DNA of 64,000 nt. Origin: Hibiscus mutabilis. Lineage: Eukaryota > Streptophyta > Magnoliopsida > Malvales > Malvaceae. Positions within the stretch are counted from its first letter, which is position 1. Every line of letters begins with the position of its first letter. The DNA lies in assembly GCA_019671005.1 (NCBI GenBank), contig CM033711.1, forward strand, positions 59,259,049-59,323,048, given 5' to 3'. A program made the translations under genes and the position numbers. The notes under the pieces were generated by a model, which was not told where the DNA came from, ran no database searches, and saw only the letters and a list, made by a program, of their open reading frames with translations. Positions 56,602 to 64,000 of this stretch are shown here, piece by piece.

Positions 56602-57937
56602 TTAATTTTCCAATGATTTGATTGTCGCCTCTTGGTTTTGCAATCTCATCTCGGTCCTGTTAATAAAAGCATCAGTTCTTTTTATGAAGTTACTATTCTC
56701 AGCCATATAAGATTCAGTTTTCATCATAAAAGCATTTATAGAATTTTCCAAAGAACTAGATGTTGTCGGTTGTTGCTGCGACAACTGTTGCCGTTGCATA
56801 TTCTGCTGGAATCCCGATGCTTGTGCATTCTGATTGTTCTGGTTCAGAGCATTGTTGGGATTACTCCATGAAAAATTAGGGTGCTTCTTCCAAGCTGGAT
56901 TGTATGTATTGGACATCACATTGTTGTTTCGATTGTAATTCCCCACATAGAAGCTGGATTCCGGATTCTGCATACATTCAGAAGAATTATGGTTATCACC
57001 ACATAACTCACAAAAAGAATCCATTACCTTGTCTTCATGTGTGTTGTTTGGTTTTTGCATGTTCTGGACCATCTTGGTTAAAGTGGCTAATTGTGCCGAA
57101 ATTGAATATGATGATCCTAGTTCATGTATTGTGACTTGGCGTCTAACTCCTCATCTTCTAGTAGAGGGAAATTGATAATCATTCTTGGCCAGCCTGTTTA
57201 GAATTTGCATTGCTTCCTCCGGCGACTTGTCTAGAAGTATGCCGTTTGCCGAGGCATGTAGCATCATCCTTGTTGGTGTATTCACGACATTGTAAAACAT
57301 TGTTACTGGAGTCCACACCGGGAATCCATGTAGGGGGCATTTGTGTAGAAGTTCTCTATATCGCTCCCAAGCCTCGTACACGGATTCATCATCTGCCTTC
57401 CGAAAAGAAGTAATGTCGTTACGAAGCTTATCAGTCAAATTTGTAGGATTAAGAAATCATGACAAAGATCGGTCCAAGATGCTATTGATCCGGCAGGAAT
57501 GCTATTCAACCATGCTTTCGCCCTATCCCTCAGTGAAAGGGGAATAATCTTAATCGTAAGACATCGGGGGTGACTCCGTGTATTTTGAACGAGTTGCAAA
57601 TCTCGAGGAAAGATTTCAGATGTTGTCGTGCATCTTCAGTTGCTGAGCCGCCAAATTGACCAATTGTGTTGATCATATTAAACATTACCGGTTTTAACTC
57701 AAAGTGGTCGGCTTCAATTTCAGGTGCGACAACTCCTGGATTAAGTCCATCAAGATCTTCTTCAAGATAGTCTCGAATAGTTCTGTTTCGTGCAAGGAGT
57801 CCTGCTGGAACATCTTGATACATATTGCCGTCTTGATTAGCCATTGCTACTCTTATCCTTCGTCTAAGTCTTTGTAAAGTTCGTTCGATTTCTGGATCAA
57901 AGGGATATTCTGGTGTAGTCGGTCTCGCCCTGGTCAT
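56602..57937 (-). pseudogene. E3 gag
   Basis: Likely start 57937 (MTRARPTTPEYPFDPEIERT). N-terminal basic helix, then LDGLNPGVVAPEIEADHFEL and FGGSATEDARQHLKSFLEIC; a frameshift near 57540 and another near 57450 lead to DKLRNDITSFRKADDESVYE and SPEEAMQILNRLAKNDY. The knuckle CELCGDNHNSSEC (CX2CX3HX4C) is near 57000, then an Asn/Gln-rich stretch and a coiled coil (MMKTESYMAENSNFIKRTD). A TAA at 56602-56604 interrupts a frame that otherwise runs straight into pol, suggesting a single gag-pol frame in the parent element. Confidence 0.93.
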
Positions 57938-58035
57938 ATACCAATGCAAAACCAAAGTTTGTTAGCCCTTTGAATCTTAAACAAGAAAAGTAAAAAGAAA
58001 GTGCAAGAAAATAAAAACAAAGTCGCTATTGCCAA

Positions 58036-58053
58036 TCCCCGGCAACGGCGCCA
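58036..58053 (-). promoter_or_regulatory. E3 primer binding site (tRNA-Asp type)
   Basis: The minus strand reads TGGCGCCGTTGCCGGGGA, six bases after the LTR end. It is the known Athila-type PBS complementary to tRNA-Asp. Confidence 0.9.
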
Positions 58054-58059
58054 AAGACT

Positions 58060-59620
58060 TGTTGCGCGTAATAAGTGTTACGCAATTGAGCAAGTATACA
58101 CGTTGCAAGTTATAGTATAAAAGATATCGTCTCCACAGCGATTGGTGCCACTTCAAGAATCTAGTCTCTTGCACTGTAAAAAGTAAAAACACAAATAAAG
58201 GATTATAAGAGTTTAACTAATAACTAATATAGAAAGCAAATAAGTAAAACAATAGATGAGATCAAATGAGAGAGATAGGCCAGGTTATCGTGAGTTGAGG
58301 TGTGATAGCCGATTGGATCATCTTGGTAAAAGAGTGCACGGGCAACTCAGTTGCCGTGGCAACTTGCACAACGGGGTTGCCTTAGCAACTAATCGATGGT
58401 TGCCTGGGCGACTAGTTGGGCAACTACTTGGGCGTCTGGGCAGCAACCTTCAAGGATCGGCAGAGCGTTCTTCAATGGTTTCTTCTTATCCCTAAGTCGA
58501 AACTCTAGCTACTTGTGCATGCCTTGATAATACATCCCTGCGTGAATCAAGGGTGAACAACAACCAATCTTGTGCTCCTCTTAGCCGTTGAAATCCTTGA
58601 CTTATTCTTAAGCCAGATTAATCTTCACCATCAATAGATTGAATAAAGATCATATTCATTCGTTTCTTGAATCTAACTCTCCCGATATTAGATAAATGGA
58701 TGAAGTTACGAGATCCTCTCCCAATTCACTCGCAAACAAGAATAAGAACCAAGAATGAATAAACCTTGAATAGAAAAGTGTAAACTCTTATTACCTAAAC
58801 AAAATCCAATAGTTTCTCACAACCACAAAACACAATAACCATAGCCAAATAGATTTAGTTCATGGCTAGGTTCCAAAGAAACACAAGATAAATAATCCCT
58901 AGCATGAACCCAATCGAACAAGAAAGAAAAGGATGAAGAATGAGGCTTGTCGAAATCCTCCTTGCCCTAGATGCTTGTCGAAAATTCTCTCCTCTTGCCC
59001 TCCTTGGAGTTGTCGAAATTCCCCTCTCTTTTTCTCTCTTTGGATTGTCGAAATCTCCCTCTTATTTATAGGGCTAGGTCAAAGTCCTTCTTTGAGGAGG
59101 AAGTTAAGTTGGAATTAAATTATCTTTAAAGAATATAATTCTTTATTATAATTATATTCCTACTAGAACTTCTCCTATCTTCTTGGAATTTAATTCTTCT
59201 TTAATATCTTCATGGAAATCAAATTCCTTTGGGATTGGGCTTTGCTCCACGTCATCTTGGGCTTGTCTAGTCATCAATTTCGACTACCATATCACCTTTG
59301 CCCTTGTCGACAATTGCCCTGGCAGCTGGCTCGGCGTCTCCTTCATGCATTGCCCTGGCAGCTAGCTCGACATCTCCTTCATGCATTGCCTTGGCAACTA
59401 GCTCTAGCCTTGCTTTGGCAAGTGATCTGCACATACACACAAAATACACCAAAGCAGCATCTTTTCCCACAAAAACTACCAAGTTATGTAATCAAGCTCA
59501 ACGATAGAAGGAAACATGGATTAATGCATGAATGGCTAATTATGCAACTAATATGAGCCTAAGTCTAACAATAATATGAGTAAAAAGGGTAAGAAAAATA
59601 GTACTTTTGTACACTTATCA
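58060..59620 (-). repeat. E3 5' LTR (1561 bp)
   Basis: Partner of 49231-50829. TATA box on the minus strand at 59061-59070. GTTGCCGTGGCAAC at 58350-58363. It is shorter than the 3' LTR mainly by one 36-bp repeat unit. Confidence 0.94.
59306..59405. repeat. 36-bp tandem repeat, E3 5' LTR
   Basis: About 2.4 units of the repeat seen at 50486-50610. Confidence 0.9.
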
Positions 59621-59625
59621 AGTAC
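59621..59625. repeat. E3 target site duplication, right copy
   Basis: AGTAC directly after the LTR; identical to 49226-49230. Confidence 0.95.
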
Positions 59626-62600
59626 CTTCCAAATAGTGTTTCAATCTTTGGTTGTTTACTTTGAAAATTGTTCATGTCTTCAGATCCTTGATGCCTAATG
59701 CTCCATGAGCATATGGCTTCACAACTTCAAAGGGTCCCAACCATCTAGACTTGAGCTTTCTGGAAACAACTTTAGCCTCGAGTTAAATAACAAAAACACT
59801 TTGGCCTACCTGAAATTTCCTTGGCATGATCTTGTTGTCATGCCATCCTTTTGTCCTTTCCTTGTAGTCTTTTATTCTGATAAGCATGTGTTCTATATTC
59901 CTCTAACAAGTTCATGTCCAATAAGCGTTTTGTATCAGTAGCTTTCCACTCCATATTGAGCTTTTTGATTTCCCAATAAGCTTTATGTTCCAATTCCACT
60001 GGTAAGCGGCATGTCTTCCCAAACATGAGCCTATAGGGAGAAGTTCCAACGGAGTCTTAAAGGTTGTGTTGTAAGCCCACAAGGAATCCTCTAGTCTCAA
60101 GGACCATTCCTTCCTCGATGGATTCGCAATCTTTACCAGAATGTTCTTGATCTCTTGATTTGAAATCTCTGCTTGGCCATTTGTCTAGGGATAGTAAGCT
60201 GTGGCAATGCGTTGCTGGATTCCGAACCTGCACAAAGTTATAGAGATTAAATTACACTTAAAATGTGTACTGTCATCATGAATGATGGCTCTAGGGGCAC
60301 CGAATCTCATGAAGATGTTCTTATGAAAGAACTTGGCAATGGCCTGGCATCATTTGCTTGCAGTGCAACAGCCTCAACCCACTTGGAAACATAGTCAATA
60401 GCCACAAAAATATAGAGATTGCCAAATAACGGGGGAAAGGACCTATGAAGTCTATTCCCCATACGTCAAACAACTCCACTATCATAATATTCTAGAGTGG
60501 CAATTGATGTCTGCTTGAGATGTTACCTATTCGCTGGCATCGATCACATACCTTGGCAAAGTAATCAGTATCTTTAAACAGCATGGGCCAAAAGAAACCT
60601 GACTGTAACACTTTGGATGTGGTCTTTGTTCCAGCAAAGTGGCCTTTATACGGTGCTGTATGGAACAATTACAAAATATTGTGTTGTTCATCCTCTGGCA
60701 CACATCGGTAGATCACTTGATCGACACAATGTTTAAGTAGAATAGGTTCATCCTAATAGTACTACCGCACATCTCGCAAAAAATGTTTCCTGGCATTACT
60801 TGCCAGTCCGGTGGCATGATATTACTTACCAGGTAGTTAACTATGTCAGCATACCATGGCATAGAATGGACTGCAAGCAGGTATTCATTGAGGAATATAT
60901 CTCTAATGGTAGTGGTTCTACCTTCCTCAAGGTGATGTCTAATCTTGACAAATGGTCAGCTACCAAGTTTTCACTCCCTTTCTTATCTCGAATCTCGAGA
61001 TCAAATTCTTGCAGCAAGAGTGTCCATCGGATTAATTTAGGCTTGGTATCTTTTTTTGCCAAGAGTTATTTCAATACCGAGTGATCTATATACACCACAA
61101 CTTTGTTACGAACTAAGTAAGATAAAAAAATTTATCAAATGCAAATACAACCGTGAGAAATTCTTTCTTGGTAGTGGTGTATTTTAGTTGTTCAATGTTC
61201 AGCTGACATAGTAAATGGTATGAAAAACTTTACGACACCTTTGTCAAAATACAGCTCTAACGACATAATCGATGGCATCGCACATGAGCTCGAAGGGCTC
61301 ATTCCAATCTGGTGCCACAACTATAGGGGCATTGATCGACCTATCTTTCAGTTCCTGAAATGCTTGTAAACATGAATCATCAAACGCAAAAGTGGCATTT
61401 TGTTCTAAAAGCAGACATAAAGGTTTAGAAATTTTTTAAAAATCTTTAATGAAATGGCAGTAAAACCTGCATATCCCAAAAAACTTCTTATACCTTTTAC
61501 ACTTGTAGGAGGTGGTAACTGTTTGATTACCTCCACTTTTACCTTGTTAACTTTCAGGCCTTTCTTGGTCACTTTATGACCATGAAGTGGCATTTCTCTC
61601 TGTTCAAGACCAAGTTAGCCTCAATACATCTCCTCAAAACAAGATCTAGACTCCGAAGGCATTCCTCAAATGTCTTGCCAAACACCAAGAAGTCATCCAT
61701 GAAAACTTCTAGGTTGTTCTCAATTATGTCAGAAAAGATAGACATCATACAATGTTGAAACGTTGTCGGAGTATTACACAGCCCAAAGGGCATTCTTATA
61801 AAAGTGAATGTCTCATATGGACAGGTGAATGCGGTCTTCTCCTGGTCTTCCAAAGCTATGGCAGTCTGATTATATCCTGAATAACCATCTAGGAAGCAAT
61901 AGAATGCCTTACCTACAGTCTGTCCAACATTTGATCGATGAAGGGAAATGGAAAGTGATCTTTCTTGGTGGCATTGTTTAGCTTCCTGTAATCTATGCAC
62001 TCTACATCCAGTAATAGTTGTGGAAGGAATTAACTCATTGTTGCTATTTTGAACCACTGTCATGACACCTTTCTTTGGCACACATTGCATCGGGCTGACC
62101 CACGAACTATCAAAAATAGGATAGATTATCTCGACATCTAGCCACTTGATAATTTCTTTTTTTACTACCTCTTTCATGCTCAGGTTCAATCTTCTTTGGC
62201 CCTCAATTTTTTTCCATGATATTCTTCCTGAATTATTTTGTACATGAAAATGGTTGGGCTTATTCCTCAGATATCAGCCAAGGTCTATCCCAATGCTTGC
62301 TTGTAATTGCTTAAAATTTCCAACAATCTTCCCTCCTAATCATTAGTTAGATCAGCAACAATGATCACTGGAAAGGTTGAGTGTTTACCTAAGTAGGCAT
62401 ACCTGAGGTAGTCTGGCAACGATTTTAGTTCCAATTCATGTGGCTCCGCAATGGATGGTTTAGGTGCCACGATCTCTTTGTCGGCCAAATCTAGTGGCTT
62501 TGGCTATCCAAAATAACTTCCCTTTTCTAAATTTGTTCCTTCAGTGTCCTCACTTGTTTCTTCTTTATTGTCTCATTTGTTGACATCATCATCTGAGTCT

Positions 62601-63440
62601 TGGCACAATTGTGCCACATCCATTTTAAAAATAGACTCCATCATTTCATCAGCTTGGCATTCCTCAGATTCATCTGCGTATTTAATAGCTTGAAACACAT
62701 TAAATATAACATGTTGATCATTCATGTGCATAGTTAATTCACCTTTAAGAACATCATTCATGTGCATAGTTAATTCACCTTTAAGAATTTGTCTACCTTT
62801 ACCAATACATCCTTAATATTACCCCTGAGATGTGCAAAAGAGCAGTCTGTCAACTAAAGTGTTACTGTGGTAGGCCTTGCTTCAATGCCGAGCTTTCTAA
62901 AAATAGACATTGGCATCAAATTGATGCTGGCTCCCAAGTCACAGTGACTTACCCATGAATCTGTTGCCAATGGTACAAGGAATAGTAAAACTTCCTGGAT
63001 CTTTCAACTTTGGTGGCAACCGATTGAGTATCATTGCACTGCATCCCTCGGTGAGAGCTACAGTCTCGAAATCACCCAGTTTCCTCTTTTTAGACAAGAT
63101 GTCCTCCATGAATTTAACATACTTGGGCATCTGCTCGAGAGTTTCCACCAATGGTATATTAATCTGCAATTGCTTAAGGAGTTCCAAAAAGCACTTAAAT
63201 TGTTGATCCTGCTTGTGATTTTGTAGTCTTTGTGGAAATGGTGGAGGGGGATAAACATATGTTGGATCCACCGGCTTTGCCAAGGTTTCTTGGCATCCGA
63301 CTGAGGTCTGGCATCGCTTATGTCCACGTCTTTCTTCTCTGCTTCTTTTGGTTCATCTACTAGTCTCTTCTTTTCCTCTTGGCTACTAATTGGTTGCTTG
63401 ACATGTGTCTCAACCTCACATTGTTTGCCACTCCGAAGAG
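59626..63440 (-). pseudogene. E4 pol: spacer, protease, RT, RNase H, integrase
   Basis: Spacer with CKVVTLRSGKQCEVETHVKQ (near 63430) and PPPFPQRLQNHKQDQQFKCF (63240). Protease DLGAS at 62926-62940, followed by a deletion of the C-terminal protease region and a 36-bp duplication (62717-62787). RT 62189-61500 with MQCVPKKG, FGLCNTPTTFQH and FMDD at 61692-61703; one frameshift near 62010. RNase H worn, recognisable at 61062-60930 (KPKLIRWTLLLQEFDLEIRD, VADHLSRL). Integrase 60830-59626 very worn, with many frame changes. The end is split off to 49208-49230 and 28459-28485. More decayed than E3, as expected for the host of the nest. Confidence 0.9.
62717..62787 (-). repeat. 36-bp tandem duplication in E4 pol
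   Basis: ATCATTCATGTGCATAGTTA and the next 16 bases occur twice head to tail at 62717-62752 and 62753-62787, nearly perfectly. Confidence 0.95.
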
Positions 63441-64000
63441 TTACAACTTTGCATTGTTCATTGCCTCTATGCCTGGCATCCTCTGTATCACTTGGCAAGG
63501 CTCTTTGGGGGTCTATTGCTGAGTGCATTGGCAATCTATCCAACATGTACCTCCAAGTTTCACATAGATGTTGCCAAACTCTAGACAATTGCATCATTCC
63601 TCTCTATGTAATCTGTAAAAGCCCCTTGGTTATTCCTTTTCCCTACATAAAAATTGTTCTGCGCCCTCTGTGCATTTTGATTGAAACCTTGCTGGGCATT
63701 GTTCTGACACTTGGTATTGTTTTGATTCTAGGCATTGCTCTAATGCTGGCATTGCTATTCTGTTGTTAGGTATTGTATTGGTTACCTCCTTGATTTCCCC
63801 AAGCTAAATTTGGGTGTTGTCTCCATCATGCATTGTAAGTATTGGAATTCAAATTATAATTATGATTAGTTGCCAGCAAAATATTCTGAATCAGGGTTGG
63901 CAGGGCAATCTTCCATGTGATGATCCTCTCTAAATATTGTATAGAATGGGTCTAATGCTTTAACTTCTTCGAATTCATTACTCTTTTGCAAAGTTCTCAC
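63441..64000 (-). pseudogene. E4 gag, C-terminal part (continues beyond window)
   Basis: Worn gag C-terminus. Near 63880-63940 the knuckle region reads ALDPFYTIFREDHHMEDCPA, in which the first cysteines are lost. A Gln/Asn-rich stretch with repeated ATTG blocks (63640-63780) follows. Best match in the window is the fragment at 12025-13241. The start of gag, PBS and 5' LTR lie to the right of the window. Confidence 0.8.

Larger units (their letters stand above)
49231..59620 (-). mobile_element. E3: nearly complete Athila element
   Basis: 10.39 kb with two LTRs, tRNA-Asp-type PBS, gag-pol and a shortened env-like tail. Perfect target duplication AGTAC at 49226-49230 and 59621-59625. The LTRs look nearly identical apart from a 36-bp repeat-number difference, so it is probably the most recent full-length insertion here. 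It landed in the 3' end of the E4 pol, in the same orientation as E4. A few stops and frameshifts in gag-pol and loss of the env-like N-terminal part suggest it cannot move on its own. Confidence 0.95.
24106..64000 (-). mobile_element. E4: Athila element broken into three pieces by E2 and E3
   Basis: Pieces are 24106-28485, 49203-49230 and 59621-64000. In minus order it holds gag (off the right edge), pol, env-like gene, 3' non-coding region and 3' LTR. Evidence that the pieces belong together: the pol frame stays open across both joins and ends in a TGA at 28459-28461, about where the E3 pol ends, and each inserted element has its own 5-bp duplication at the join. The E2 and E3 sites lie 23 bp apart. 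The 5' LTR is outside the window. Confidence 0.8.

Overview
This window looks like a piece of nuclear heterochromatin from a eudicot plant. It is AT-rich, carries no host gene, tRNA, rRNA or CRISPR array that I can support, and almost every base with a readable signal belongs to a Ty3/gypsy LTR retrotransposon of the Athila or Tat/Ogre lineage. The Tat element with an extra ORF1 and the TATCGATA-rich long LTRs remind me of Malvaceae genomes, but that is only a weak guess.

Layout. (1) 1-10461, minus: a Tat/Ogre element (T1) cut by the left window edge, with RNase H start, RT, a probable intron, a G-patch-like stretch, protease, gag, the extra ORF1, leader, PBS and a 5' LTR. (2) 10462-12024, minus: part of a TGTAATG-type LTR (LTR-C), apparently broken by T1. 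(3) 12025-13241, minus: an Athila gag fragment. (4) about 13260-24105, plus: a second Tat element (T2; LTR, PBS, leader, ORF1 start, gag, then an unexplained tail). It is split by two solo LTRs of one family, LTR-A (15332-18063) and LTR-B (19329-22231), each with its own near-perfect 5-bp target duplication. (5) 24106-64000, minus: a broken Athila element (E4): 3' LTR, env-like gene, pol and the start of gag, running off the right edge. Near the 3' end of its pol it is interrupted by two other Athila elements inserted 23 bp apart: E2 (28486-49202, plus, both LTRs) and E3 (49231-59620, minus, both LTRs, perfect AGTAC duplication). E2 is itself broken by two solo LTRs of a third long-LTR family (31975-37408 in pol; 41125-44813 between pol and env-like).

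The genes form one functional set, repeated: gag (capsid/nucleocapsid), protease, reverse transcriptase, RNase H and integrase, plus an env-like ORF in Athila and a coiled-coil ORF1 in Tat. Every copy carries stops, frameshifts or deletions, so none appears autonomous. E3 is the best preserved and probably the youngest, with near-identical LTRs and an intact target duplication.

The most unusual signal is non-coding. In LTR-A and LTR-B, TATCGATA-like palindromes are arranged as five aligned couplets whose two members are always 20 or 21 bp apart (two helical turns), with two more such couplets near the 5' end of LTR-B. More broadly, each element family here appears to be peppered with its own short imperfect palindrome (TTGCTATAGCAA in E2, GTTGCCGAGGCAAC in E3, ATGCCAAGGCAT in E4, ATTCGAAT in LTR-D). 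The long LTRs also share a cluster of tiny hairpins with TAC or ACTACCC loops, some with compensating stem changes.
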